A stretch of DNA of 57,393 nucleotides, taken from contig JAADFF010000018.1 of assembly GCA_013153035.1 (NCBI GenBank), forward strand, positions 1 through 57,393. Direction: 5' to 3'. This stretch comes from Dictyoglomota bacterium (GTDB lineage: Bacteria > Coprothermobacterota > Coprothermobacteria > Coprothermobacterales > JAADFF01). Both the position numbers and the translations under genes were made by a program. Of this stretch, positions 8,667 to 17,062 are shown in pieces (positions within the stretch are counted from its first letter, which is position 1; each line of letters opens with the position of its first letter). Below the pieces are notes generated by a model. The model was not told the DNA's origin, did not search any database, and was given only the letters and a program-made list of their open reading frames with translations.

Positions 8667-9531
8667 CTACATCACCGCCTTCTATCTTAAATCTGATATT
8701 GTCAATGAGCCTTGCTGGGCCTAAGAATACTGCTGTTGCTAAGACATATATACCATCTTTCAGCTCTTTTACAGGCTGCATGTCGTCCCACGATACAATC
8801 TGCACATATTGTGGCCTTGCTCCGGGGATGGCCTCCAGTTTTTCAAGGATATGTTCTACAACTTTGGTGGCATCTCTTTCGCCATCTTTTATTATCTGGA
8901 AACCTTCTTTTAGTGATTCATAGATGCGTGGGGCCACAGCCCTTTCCTCTGGTGATAGATATGTGTTGCGTGAGGACATGGCCAGCCCATCTGGTTCTCT
9001 GGTTGTCTCCACAGGCACAATTTCTATAGGAAAGTTGAGGTCTTTTACCATCTGCATAATGATTCTTAGTTGTTGTATGTCTTTTTTGCCAAAATATGCC
9101 CTGTCTGGCATAACGATGTTGAAGAGTTTGGCGACAACGGTAAGCACCCCTCTAAAGTGCCCAGGTCTGAACCTGCCACATAGATGGTCAGATAGCTTCA
9201 GCACATCAACATACACCAGTGGTGCACCATCGGGATACATCTCATGGGTATCTGGTGCAAAGATGTAGTCTACACCCTCTTTTTCACACAGGCTTGCGTC
9301 TCTCTCAAGGTCTCTGGGATAAGAATCAAAGTCTTCTCCCTCTCCAAACTGGGTTGGATTAACAAAAATGCTGACAACGACGATATCATTGTCTTTTCGT
9401 GCCTGTCTGACAAGGTTAAGGTGTCCTTCATGAAGATAGCCCATTGTGGGAACAAAGCCTATGGATTTACCGGCTTTCCTATGTTCCCACAACACCTTTC
9501 TTAGCTTTTCTATGCTCTTTATGATTTCCAT
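8656..9531 (-). CDS. panC: Pantothenate synthetase
   Basis: ATP-dependent ligation of pantoate and beta-alanine. The class I synthetase-like core shows FVPTMGYLHEGHLNLV (HIGH-type motif) near the N terminus, SIFVNPTQFGEGEDFDSYPR, and the KDIQQL and SSRNTYLSPEER regions. An upstream in-frame ATG at 9559-9561 would add 10 residues, but GGAGGGGG sits just before the ATG at 9529-9531, and homologues start at MEIIKSIEKL, so the shorter 291-residue form is preferred. It begins 14 nt after panB. Confidence 0.96.
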   Translation of the reverse strand: MEIIKSIEKLRKVLWEHRKAGKSIGFVPTMGYLHEGHLNLVRQARKDNDIVVVSIFVNPTQFGEGEDFDSYPRDLERDASLCEKEGVDYIFAPDTHEMYPDGAPLVYVDVLKLSDHLCGRFRPGHFRGVLTVVAKLFNIVMPDRAYFGKKDIQQLRIIMQMVKDLNFPIEIVPVETTREPDGLAMSSRNTYLSPEERAVAPRIYESLKEGFQIIKDGERDATKVVEHILEKLEAIPGARPQYVQIVSWDDMQPVKELKDGIYVLATAVFLGPARLIDNIRFKIEGGDVDVY

Positions 9532-9544
9532 ATATCCCCCTCCC

Positions 9545-10333
9545 TCAAAATGAATGCTCATCGTCTGGGAATATCTCTTCCCTCACCTCTTTAGAGTATG
9601 TTTGTAGTGCATTTGTTATAGTATCTGCCAAGTTGGCATATTTTTTCAGGAATGTGAAGTTGATGTCTGGATCCATGCCCAGCATATCGTAAAGAACGAG
9701 TACTTGTCCATCTGTGTGTTTGCCTGCTCCTATGCCTATGGTGGGTATGGAAATGGCCTCTGTTATGGCCTTTGCCACCTCTTTCTTGGTTGTCTCTATA
9801 ACGATGGAAAATGCACCTGCCTCCTGTAGTGCCTTTGCAGACTCTATAAGGTATTCTGCCAGCTCGGGTCTCTTTCCCTGTATCTTATAGCCGCCGAGCA
9901 TATTTACAGATTGTGGTGTCATGCCAATATGTCCCATAACGGGAATGCCTTGCTGGGTGAGAAACTTCACTATATCTGCCTTTTCTACTCCACCTTCTAG
10001 CTTTACAGCATGGGCACCTGATTTCATAAGTACTTCGGCGGTCTTAGCTGCAGTATCTTTGTTGTAGTATGACATAAATGGCATATCTGCCACAATAAGA
10101 GGTGTACCCAATGCCCTGCTAACGGCTTTTGTGTGGTAGGCAATATGCTGTACCTCTACGGGTAGTGTGGTGTCAAGTCCCTGTATAACATTACCCAATG
10201 AATCACCAACAAGCACGGCATCTATACACTGACATGCTTCTATGAGTTTGGCAAATGTATAGTCATATACTGTTACCATTACCAGTTTGCGTTTGCCTTT
10301 GAGCCTTTTAAATCTTGGAACTGTCATCCTTTT
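9545..10333 (-). CDS. panB: 3-methyl-2-oxobutanoate hydroxymethyltransferase
   Basis: Transfers a one-carbon unit from 5,10-methylene-THF to ketoisovalerate to make ketopantoate. Visible motifs are VTVYDYTFAKLIEA, DAVLVGDSLGNV (metal-binding Asp), the Asp of LIVADMPF and VKLEGG. The longest frame starts at 10354, but GGAGGCG lies inside it, 8 nt before a GTG at 10331-10333, so translation probably begins there (MKRMTVPRF; 262 residues). The gene overlaps the end of the upstream reductase-like gene by 26 nt. Confidence 0.95.
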   Translation of the reverse strand, partial: KRMTVPRFKRLKGKRKLVMVTVYDYTFAKLIEACQCIDAVLVGDSLGNVIQGLDTTLPVEVQHIAYHTKAVSRALGTPLIVADMPFMSYYNKDTAAKTAEVLMKSGAHAVKLEGGVEKADIVKFLTQQGIPVMGHIGMTPQSVNMLGGYKIQGKRPELAEYLIESAKALQEAGAFSIVIETTKKEVAKAITEAISIPTIGIGAGKHTDGQVLVLYDMLGMDPDINFTFLKKYANLADTITNALQTYSKEVREEIFPDDEHSF

Positions 10334-11096
10334 CACTATTATCGCCTCCGCCACTATGCAGTTTATATATTACATCACTTTGGAGAATGTATAACTCTCT
10401 TAGAAAACCCTCAAGTAGTGAGGATTCAATGTCTATTGTCTCCAAGTCTCCTCGAGCAGCTGGACCTGTTAGCCCGTCCTTGCCGTGCTTTAACACATTG
10501 TCAATACTTCTGTATGCAAGATTTCTAACACTCTCTATGATCTCTGGGGGGAGTTTTCCTACCTCTCTCAGTAGGGCAAGCCCCATTAATGTGTTTAGTG
10601 CTGTAAAGTTGGATATAAAGACAAGTGCTGTATGATAAAGTGCTTTTTTCTCTGTTTCTATTTCAAAGTACTTACCACCGAGTGTCTCTATAATATCGGT
10701 GCAAATATCTATATTGCCTTCAACGGCAAATAATACCCCTTTGAAAGATGTATCTGGTGTAATGCTCATAATGGGGTGCATGCTACACTTTTTTTCACTT
10801 TTCAGTACCTGTGAAGATAGCATGCCGCTCATGTGTATGTGGCTGGTAAACGGGGCAAATCTTATCAGCTCTTCAGAGGTTTTCTCTATATCTGAATCTC
10901 TTCTTACAATAATAACTCTATGACAGGGTAGTGGGCCCCTATAGGGTATATAGTTTATGGCATATTTTTCTGCCAGCTCTTTTGCCCTATCTTCTGATGG
11001 TGATGATATATGAATAAGATAGTGGTCTTTGAGATTTTTTATTAGTGCCTGAGCAACTTTTCCGGTGCCGACGATACATAAAGGTTCTTTGGGCAT
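10308..11096 (-). CDS. Rossmann-fold DUF2520-type protein, candidate PanG-like ketopantoate reductase
   Basis: A 262-residue protein with an N-terminal dinucleotide-binding motif (CIVGTGKVAQALI) and a C-terminal helical DUF2520-type half (KALYHTALVFISNFTALNTLMGLALLREVG; LTGPAARGD). It belongs to a broad family related to NADP-dependent beta-hydroxyacid dehydrogenases. It lies directly upstream of panB-panC-panD, and no panE or ilvC is present in the window. Francisella uses PanG, a ketopantoate reductase unrelated to PanE. The same role here is inferred from context and fold, not proven. RBS AAGGGG, ATG start. Confidence 0.75.
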   Translation of the reverse strand: MPKEPLCIVGTGKVAQALIKNLKDHYLIHISSPSEDRAKELAEKYAINYIPYRGPLPCHRVIIVRRDSDIEKTSEELIRFAPFTSHIHMSGMLSSQVLKSEKKCSMHPIMSITPDTSFKGVLFAVEGNIDICTDIIETLGGKYFEIETEKKALYHTALVFISNFTALNTLMGLALLREVGKLPPEIIESVRNLAYRSIDNVLKHGKDGLTGPAARGDLETIDIESSLLEGFLRELYILQSDVIYKLHSGGGDNSEKDDSSKI

Positions 11097-11100
11097 ATCA

Positions 11101-11637
11101 TCAGCCCCTTAGCACCATGATGACCTCTTTGACATGTTTGGAGTTTTTAAGAAAATCTTCTGCAGCTTTCTTGAATGTCTCAAGAGATTTTTCCTTGGGG
11201 CAACCATATATACCTGCACTGATGAGTGGGAAGGCTACGCTTTTTAACCCTAATTCATCAGCTTTTTTCATAGCTCCTATATAGGCTTTGTAGAGTTTAT
11301 CTGCTTTATCATCATCCCATGTACCACGGCATATAGGACCTACAGTATGTATGACGTATTTGATGCCAAATTTTTCTAAGTTCATTGCCGGGGTAACGAC
11401 AACTTCACCATGATTGATATAGTTTCTACCTATTTGTTTTAAACATTCTTCTTGGGATATTCTTGTGTATAATTCTGGATCTCCTGCGGCAGCTCGTGCA
11501 ATAGCAAGGGCAACTCCACCCCCATGTGAGAGATATTTATTGGCGGCATTGACAATGGCATCGGCTTTTATCTTAGTGATATCACCATAAGTAATTTTTA
11601 TCTGACCGTTGCCTGTGGGGATAATTTCCTCTTTCAT
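11101..11637 (-). CDS. Macro domain protein (ADP-ribose / O-acetyl-ADP-ribose hydrolase type)
   Basis: This 178-residue protein is a single macro domain. Signatures are GDITKIKADAIVNAANKYL near the N terminus, the glycine-rich loop HGGGVALAIARAAG, and FPLISAGIYGCPKE, which forms the second phosphate-binding loop. Family members bind ADP-ribose and many remove ADP-ribosyl or acetyl groups. It sits in the pan operon, 4 nt before the DUF2520 gene, behind a strong AAGGGGGGAT site. Substrate cannot be told from sequence. Confidence 0.92.
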   Translation of the reverse strand: MKEEIIPTGNGQIKITYGDITKIKADAIVNAANKYLSHGGGVALAIARAAAGDPELYTRISQEECLKQIGRNYINHGEVVVTPAMNLEKFGIKYVIHTVGPICRGTWDDDKADKLYKAYIGAMKKADELGLKSVAFPLISAGIYGCPKEKSLETFKKAAEDFLKNSKHVKEVIMVLRG

Positions 11638-11648
11638 AGTATCCCCCC

Positions 11649-12161
11649 TTATCCAACAATGATGTCAATAAGGGTTAGCTCTGCACCTTTAGCCCTATGT
11701 CTGACAAGCACAGAGACCCCCATGAGTTCAGCTATGCCTGCATACATGCCTTTTATGAGAGAAAACAACCTGAGCTTTGAACGATAATATACGGTAAAAT
11801 GGGTGTCGCTATTTTTGCGTATTTCTATGGTGTTTTCATGCCATGGTACATTATCTGTAATAAAGTTGATTGCTTCTTCACTTTCCATGAATTTGCAGAA
11901 TTTGTGGTAGTTGCTAGTATATTGTTTAAACATAATAGGTTCACCTATGGTGATAAACCATTTTCCGAATGTAAATAGGAAAAACTGATATTCACGATTG
12001 AGGGTTGATGCCGACAGTCGCAAGAGCTTAATCATGTCTTCTGGGGCTTCTACATCTTCTTTTCCATATTCAGACCATATGTCGTTCCAGATACCCGGAC
12101 CACCTATATGTTCAACATATCGTTGCAAATTTTTTATTAGCAGTTTTTCCACAGTTTTCAC
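11649..12161 (-). CDS. H-NOX-fold-like protein lacking the haem-binding residues
   Basis: A 170-residue soluble protein and first gene of the pan operon. The layout resembles H-NOX (haem nitric oxide/oxygen) domains: a helical N-terminal half with GPGIWNDIWSEYG and a FLFTFGKWF helix, then a C-terminal half with VYYRSKLRLFSLIKGMYAGIAELMG, matching the H-NOX YxSxR region and following helix. The proximal His that follows a Met-rich helix in true H-NOX is not found at the matching place (MESEEAINF), and the Arg of YxSxR is Leu. If the relationship is right, this is a haem-free derivative. A V4R-like fold is the main alternative. Start GTG. Confidence 0.5.
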   Translation of the reverse strand: MKTVEKLLIKNLQRYVEHIGGPGIWNDIWSEYGKEDVEAPEDMIKLLRLSASTLNREYQFFLFTFGKWFITIGEPIMFKQYTSNYHKFCKFMESEEAINFITDNVPWHENTIEIRKNSDTHFTVYYRSKLRLFSLIKGMYAGIAELMGVSVLVRHRAKGAELTLIDIIVG

Positions 12162-12180
12162 ACTCCCCTTATCTCCTCTC

Positions 12181-12208
12181 TCTACAATTTTAACATACAG
12201 GTTATAAT
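12181..12208. promoter_or_regulatory. Overlapping divergent promoters (hydrolase and pan operon)
   Basis: On the plus strand TCTACA (12181-12186), a 16-nt spacer and TATAAT (12203-12208) precede the metal-dependent hydrolase. On the minus strand an extended -10, TGTTAAAAT, occupies 12187-12195 and faces the pan operon. The two core promoters overlap, so only one may be engaged at a time. Confidence 0.5.
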
Positions 12209-12240
12209 TAAAACGGATTAAAAGGAAGGGGGGAATGTGT

Positions 12241-12927
12241 ATGAAGCTGAAATTTTTAGGACATTCAGCATGGCTTATTGAGGGAAGTAAAAAAGTTGTT
12301 ATCGACCCGTTTATTACAGGGAATCCGCAGGCAAAGGTAAAGGCAGAAGATTTATATGATGTTGATTATATTGTTGTAACACATGGACATGGTGACCATC
12401 TTGGTGATACCTACGATATAGCACGTCATAGTGGTGCCACGGTAGTAGCTAACTATGAAATTAGCCTTTATCTTTCTTCTAAGGGAATACAGAATGTGCA
12501 TAGCATGCATATAGGGGGTAAATATGTCTTTCCCGATGGGGTAGGTTTTAAACTGACACCTGCTTTGCATGGTAGTGCCATTATCGATGGTAAAGATGTT
12601 ATATATGGTGGTAATCCTGCTGGTGTTGTTGTGTTTATGGATGATAAGGCTATATATCATGCAGGAGATACAGGGCTGACATTGGATATGAAGCTGTTGG
12701 CCGATGAGCTAATTGATGTGGCTCTTCTGCCTATAGGTGGTAACTATACCATGGATGTTAAAGATGCTGCCAAGGCAGCTTCATTTGTGAAACCTAAGTT
12801 GGCTATTCCCATGCACTATAAGACATTTCCTGTTATAGATGCAAATCCGGAAGAATTTGTCAAAGAAGCTAAAAGACTGGGTATTAACGCTCTGGTTGTT
12901 GCTCCCGGTGAGTATGTTGAGCTCTGA
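12241..12927 (+). CDS. UPF0173-type metal-dependent hydrolase (metallo-beta-lactamase fold)
   Basis: A 228-residue protein with the MBL metal motif H48-x-H50-x-D52-H53 (THGHGDH), a later metal-binding HAGDTGL and MHYKTFP near the C terminus, as in the UPF0173 family. Substrates are unknown for the family. An upstream in-frame ATG at 12235 lies too close to the GGAAGGGGGG site, so the ATG at 12241 (MKLKFLGHSAW) is chosen. Its 3' end overlaps the convergent membrane-protein gene by 44 nt, and a probable terminator lies 172 nt downstream inside that gene. Confidence 0.93.
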   Translation: MKLKFLGHSAWLIEGSKKVVIDPFITGNPQAKVKAEDLYDVDYIVVTHGHGDHLGDTYDIARHSGATVVANYEISLYLSSKGIQNVHSMHIGGKYVFPDGVGFKLTPALHGSAIIDGKDVIYGGNPAGVVVFMDDKAIYHAGDTGLTLDMKLLADELIDVALLPIGGNYTMDVKDAAKAASFVKPKLAIPMHYKTFPVIDANPEEFVKEAKRLGINALVVAPGEYVEL

Positions 12928-14197
12928 TAGAAGTGACGAGTTCTTGAATAAAGAATGCTAATAAAGTTGTAATTGAGGTTATTGTTGCCGATGGTATGGT
13001 GAGACTCATAAGGTGAGCCATAAATGGAGAGGGCTCTTTTAGCAAAGGAAGTACCCCTAGCCATGTAATGACAACAATTGTGGGGGCAAACAATGTGATG
13101 GCCATAACGCTCAGCGTTATGGCCACATTTTTTTTGATAGCCCATAGACAGAAAAATATGACAACAAGGTACATGATAAAGAGGGTTAGCATGAGATATC
13201 CTATTTGCATGCCCGGTGAGATTGCTATAATGGCAAGGCCAGCAGCAATGCCCACAACAGACTCCCAGAAATATCCTAATATAATAATGACAACAAGCAA
13301 TAGTCCGATCAGGAGGGAAAAAACACGCCTTTTTCTCATATGAGATTCGTATTGGGATATGAGTTTCATATTTTGCTCTTTTAGTGTTGTGATGTTGTGC
13401 TGGGTAATGCTTGCTGATTTCTGGTAAAATCCTTCAATTTGATAGAGATATGGGACAATATACATCTGCCTATAGTCTGTTGGTTTGCCGTCAAGAAGTG
13501 ATAGGTATTCTACCCTGTATGCCAATAGTTCTAGGTATCGGATTTTCATTAAAGTTATTTCATCATCTGGGTAGTAACCCGATAAGATATTCCAGTCGGG
13601 TTCTTCTCCCCATATAGGATATGGGATACCAATAAGTGCCGATATTGTAGGCAAGAGTTTTCTAGGGGATGTTTTTACCTTGCCTGAGACACATATGTTG
13701 TTCGAGGTAATATACACATTGATATCTGCGGGTTTATTTTCTGTAACGTATAATCTTCCGTCTCCGATATGACCAATGAGTCGATATAGAAGTGATAGAT
13801 TTGGATCTGTATATGCCCTTTTCTCGGTATAAGGTCCGCTAACAAGGTGTGCAAATGCACTGTAGTTGTAAGCAGAGTTAGGACATATAAGTCCGTGAAT
13901 GAAGGATGGGGCCCCACTGAGAACGTCTCCAACGAGCTTGGTTGTTGGGGTGAATGGCTCTATAGGACTGCATAATGCTTCTGTAGGGATGTTGCTTGAG
14001 TAGTGGAAACTGAGAGATAGTGAGCCCAAAACACCGGTTTTGGTAGGGTATATTAGTGGCAAGTCACGGGTTCCCATGGAAGGTGTTATGATATTGCATA
14101 GTGAAGTGCTTGGGTAGTTGTGATACCACATAATACCCCCTGCCAAAGCAATAATCATAGCGAGTATGAATGCCAATATATAGCCTACTTTTTTCAT
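12884..14197 (-). CDS. Multi-pass membrane protein with extracytoplasmic domain, partner of the sensor kinase
   Basis: I do not recognise the family. The 437 residues start with a membrane segment (about 5-26), then a long, probably extracytoplasmic region (about 30-290), then four or five hydrophobic segments (about 295-430) and a polar tail. The gene is translationally coupled to the sensor kinase: its ATG overlaps the kinase stop as ATGA. That suggests it senses or transports something relevant to the kinase. A plus-strand terminator hairpin is embedded in the part encoding residues of about 358-367. Confidence 0.75.
   Translation of the reverse strand: MKKVGYILAFILAMIIALAGGIMWYHNYPSTSLCNIITPSMGTRDLPLIYPTKTGVLGSLSLSFHYSSNIPTEALCSPIEPFTPTTKLVGDVLSGAPSFIHGLICPNSAYNYSAFAHLVSGPYTEKRAYTDPNLSLLYRLIGHIGDGRLYVTENKPADINVYITSNNICVSGKVKTSPRKLLPTISALIGIPYPIWGEEPDWNILSGYYPDDEITLMKIRYLELLAYRVEYLSLLDGKPTDYRQMYIVPYLYQIEGFYQKSASITQHNITTLKEQNMKLISQYESHMRKRRVFSLLIGLLLVVIIILGYFWESVVGIAAGLAIIAISPGMQIGYLMLTLFIMYLVVIFFCLWAIKKNVAITLSVMAITLFAPTIVVITWLGVLPLLKEPSPFMAHLMSLTIPSATITSITTLLAFFIQELVTSIRAQHTHREQQPER
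13099..13125 (+). terminator. Rho-independent terminator inside a convergent coding sequence
   Basis: Arms TGGCCATAACGCT (13099-13111) and AGCGTTATGGCCA (13113-13125) are perfectly complementary around one base, effectively an 11-bp stem with a 5-nt loop. CATTTTTTTT follows. The orientation suits the plus-strand hydrolase ending at 12927. It is read in the opposite direction as codons of the membrane-protein gene. Confidence 0.75.
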
Positions 14198-15870
14198 GAG
14201 TTATCACCTTGGCAATCATCAGGTAGTGTTATGGAAAACACAACGCCATCAATGTCGTTGTATGCCTTAATGGTTCCTCCATGACTTGTGATGATGTTAT
14301 GTACTATAGCAAGTCCCAGACCGGTTCCCTTTGATTTCTTGGTGCTAAATGGTTCAAATATGTGGGGCAATATATCCTCTGGTATAGGTGGGCCGTTGTT
14401 GATTATCTTGATTTCTGTTTCTCTATCCTTTTTATTGGCTTTTATAAGCACTTTTGTTGCACCTGCGTCTCTGGCGTTTTTAATGATATTGAGAAATACG
14501 CTACTCATAAGATTTTCATCGGCACATATGGGGGTATTATTTTCTAGCTGTATGTCTATGTCACTAATAATAGCCCTGATACTTTGCAATATGTTGTCTA
14601 GGCTTATGTAAGATTTTGATGGTTTCTTCTCCTTCGCAAAGTCCAGTATTTCCCTAACAAGGTTTTCCAGCTTTGAAACCTCATCTATTATGAACTTTAT
14701 GTATTTGGCATTTTTTTCCGAGGTTGGCCTCTTGGCTATCATTTGGGCAAAGCCCTTGATAGCCGTTAATGGGTTTCTCACTTCATGGGCTATACCTGCA
14801 GACAGTGTACCCAGTGCTGCCAGCCTCTCTTTCTGTCTCATCTGTTCTTCCATCTTCGATATATCGGTAATATCTTCAAGGGCAAGCAGTGTTCCCTCTC
14901 TAACAGGTATGACATGTATATTGACAATTCTATCGCCCAATCTGACACGATTAAGGATGTGGTACTCCTTGTATCGGATATACTCTTTTATCTCCGGCAT
15001 AATAACTTCCAACCACTCGGATATAGGAAAGAGGCCGCCAAAGACATGTTCTGACATTTGATGTTTATATCGTATATGTCCCTCCTTATCGAGGAGTATT
15101 AAGGCCATTGGACTGGCCTCTATGATATCTTTTAGTAGTTCTGTGTTTTTCCATAACCTCTCGGAGATATCATTAACTGTTTCAGCTATGGTGGCAAGCT
15201 CTTTGGGAAGTCCTGTATCTATCTTGTGCTTAGGACTCTGAGCTATTTCTTCTATATCATTTACCAGTTTTTCAATGTCCCTCGTCATCTGTGATACAAG
15301 GGCTAATGTAAGGATAATTGACATGATAAGAAGTATTCCTATGGCATTAATGAGTTTGGACGATATCTCAGATGTGTACCTCTGAATACTGCTTTTATCT
15401 TCCCAGACCACAACCTTAAAAACAGGCATGCCGTCTATTTCGATGTCTTTGACAATAGTGTATGTAAAATCTGGATTTCCTGAGCCCGTTGCAGGTTTTA
15501 GCTCGATAATGGGGATACCATTTTTGCTGGATATCGTTATACCCACAGATGGGAAAGTTTCATTAATGGTTTTTAGGTATGGTTCTGTTTCGTTTCGTAT
15601 TTCCTCAAAGAATGCTTCTTGTTGAGGCAGGGGAAGGGTATATATATCACTTGTATTCATCTTTAGTATCTGGTTATTATATATTTCTTTTAGTTTTACA
15701 GTGATAATACCAGCTATGCCTTCTAATGTTTTACTTCTTTCATTGAGCAGTATGTTTTCTACTTGGGTTTTAATGACATAAATGCCTAAAACAGAGTTGG
15801 CAATAATGATAAGTATAGCCAGCATAAGAAAGCGAGTTTTGATAGAACCTTTACCTTTTTTACCTGCCAC
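14194..15870 (-). CDS. Membrane sensor histidine kinase, NtrB-like, orphan
   Basis: The 558-residue kinase has TM1 (about 10-35), an extracytoplasmic sensor region (about 36-170) and TM2 (about 172-195). A HAMP-like linker, a PAS domain (about 250-340, beginning KDIIEASPMALILLDKEG), HisKA with phospho-acceptor His362 (AHEVRNPLTAIKGF) and HATPase_c follow. The ATPase keeps an N-box (NIIKNARDAG) and a G-box (TGLGLAIVHNIITSHGG). No response regulator is next to it; the only linked gene is the downstream membrane protein, with a 4-nt overlap. The signal is unknown. Confidence 0.94.
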   Translation of the reverse strand: MAGKKGKGSIKTRFLMLAILIIIANSVLGIYVIKTQVENILLNERSKTLEGIAGIITVKLKEIYNNQILKMNTSDIYTLPLPQQEAFFEEIRNETEPYLKTINETFPSVGITISSKNGIPIIELKPATGSGNPDFTYTIVKDIEIDGMPVFKVVVWEDKSSIQRYTSEISSKLINAIGILLIMSIILTLALVSQMTRDIEKLVNDIEEIAQSPKHKIDTGLPKELATIAETVNDISERLWKNTELLKDIIEASPMALILLDKEGHIRYKHQMSEHVFGGLFPISEWLEVIMPEIKEYIRYKEYHILNRVRLGDRIVNIHVIPVREGTLLALEDITDISKMEEQMRQKERLAALGTLSAGIAHEVRNPLTAIKGFAQMIAKRPTSEKNAKYIKFIIDEVSKLENLVREILDFAKEKKPSKSYISLDNILQSIRAIISDIDIQLENNTPICADENLMSSVFLNIIKNARDAGATKVLIKANKKDRETEIKIINNGPPIPEDILPHIFEPFSTKKSKGTGLGLAIVHNIITSHGGTIKAYNDIDGVVFSITLPDDCQGDNS

Positions 15871-15947
15871 AATATACCCTCCCTTTTGTACACTATAATA
15901 GTATAATCTCTAATGCTATGGTGAAGGAAATGATAATGGGAGAAAAT

Positions 15948-16532
15948 ATGAAGAGCAAATGGGCAAGAATATTATCTGATATAGGTAATCCTCTTATTGT
16001 GATTACCATGTTGTATTTTTTCGTTGCCTATATAGAAAGATACCCTGCTAAAGATGTTATGTTATTTTTACTTTGGACCACATTAATAGTTGGTTCTATG
16101 CTTGTGGCATCTGCTTTATGGGTGAAGATTAGAAGAAACCTCCCTAATATGGATATTATCGAGAGAGAAGATAGATATCTCCCATATCTCGCATCGTTTG
16201 TTGGATATCTTATACTATGGCTTATTGCTCCTGCGAGATTACCCGAGTATCCTATGTTACATGCTGTTGTTATGTCGGTGATGTTAGGTGTGCTTATATG
16301 TGGCTTGGTCAATCTTAAGTGGAAAATATCATTTCATGGTTTCTCTATGGGCTTATTCTCTTCGTTTGTCTTTCATTATAACTTCGTGGCAGGATTGATT
16401 TTCCTCTTTCTTACTGTTGTTATTGGCTGGTCCCGTGTATACAAAGGTGTGCATACTTGGGCCCAAGTATTTGCCGGTGGTCTATTAGGATTTACCCTCG
16501 GTTTCCTCTCAATTAAACTTCTAGTGGGGTGA
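15948..16532 (+). CDS. PAP2-family membrane protein (phosphatase-like)
   Basis: About 194 residues with five or six hydrophobic segments. The C-terminal half carries PAP2-type motifs: an SFHGFSMG segment, then GWSRVYKGVHTWAQVFAGGLLG, matching the SRxxxGxHxxxxxxAG phosphatase motif with its active-site His. The first motif (KxxxxxxRP) is not clear, so activity is uncertain. In-frame starts exist at 15918, 15936 and 15948; GGGAG before the last favours it. Lipid or isoprenoid phosphate hydrolysis is the usual family role. It precedes def by a few bases. Confidence 0.75.
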   Translation: MKSKWARILSDIGNPLIVITMLYFFVAYIERYPAKDVMLFLLWTTLIVGSMLVASALWVKIRRNLPNMDIIEREDRYLPYLASFVGYLILWLIAPARLPEYPMLHAVVMSVMLGVLICGLVNLKWKISFHGFSMGLFSSFVFHYNFVAGLIFLFLTVVIGWSRVYKGVHTWAQVFAGGLLGFTLGFLSIKLLVG

Positions 16533-16537
16533 TACAT

Positions 16538-17062
16538 ATGGAGATAGTTGTTCTCGGTGAACCTGTCTTGAGAAAGAAGGCAGAGAAGGTTATTCGTTTT
16601 GATGAGGATCTTAGACGTCTTGTAGCCCGTATGTTCAAAGCTATGTATGAAGGTGGCGAGACTGGTGGTGTGGGCCTTGCAGCACCGCAGATAGGGATAT
16701 CCAAGTCTTTATTTGTCTACGATATTGGTGGTAAAAGTGGTGTAATGATTAATCCCAAGATTGTTTCTCATTCGAAAGAAACAGAGGTGGGAGAAGAAGG
16801 GTGCCTCAGTGTGCCCGGTGTATATGGTCCTGTTGAGAGATATAAATGGGTTGTGGTTGAGTATCAAGATGTAGCAGGAAAAAAGAAAAAAGAGAAGTTT
16901 GTAGACTTTGATGCAAGGGTTGTCCAGCATGAAATGGACCACCTTCAGGGTATCTTGTTTATCGATAAAATTACAGATTGGTCTCTTGTTGATGTAAGAC
17001 CTTTTGCCTTTAAGTATCCTACAGTTGTAAAGTTGCTTGAAGATAAGGGGGTTCTGAGGTGA
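16538..17062 (+). CDS. def: Peptide deformylase
   Basis: Removes the formyl group from nascent proteins. The 174-residue enzyme has all three motifs: GGVGLAAPQIG (about 43-53), EEGCLSVPG with metal ligand Cys89, and QHEMDHLQG with His131, Glu132 and His135. The longest frame starts at a GTG at 16529, but the GGGGTGAT site and family alignment (MEIVVLGEPVLRKKA) favour the ATG at 16538. It overlaps fmt by 4 nt (GTGA). Confidence 0.97.
   Translation: MEIVVLGEPVLRKKAEKVIRFDEDLRRLVARMFKAMYEGGETGGVGLAAPQIGISKSLFVYDIGGKSGVMINPKIVSHSKETEVGEEGCLSVPGVYGPVERYKWVVVEYQDVAGKKKKEKFVDFDARVVQHEMDHLQGILFIDKITDWSLVDVRPFAFKYPTVVKLLEDKGVLR

Noticed and set aside
9532-9561. Ten-codon upstream extension of panC
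   Set aside because: The GGAGGGGG site lies inside the extension, immediately before the next ATG.
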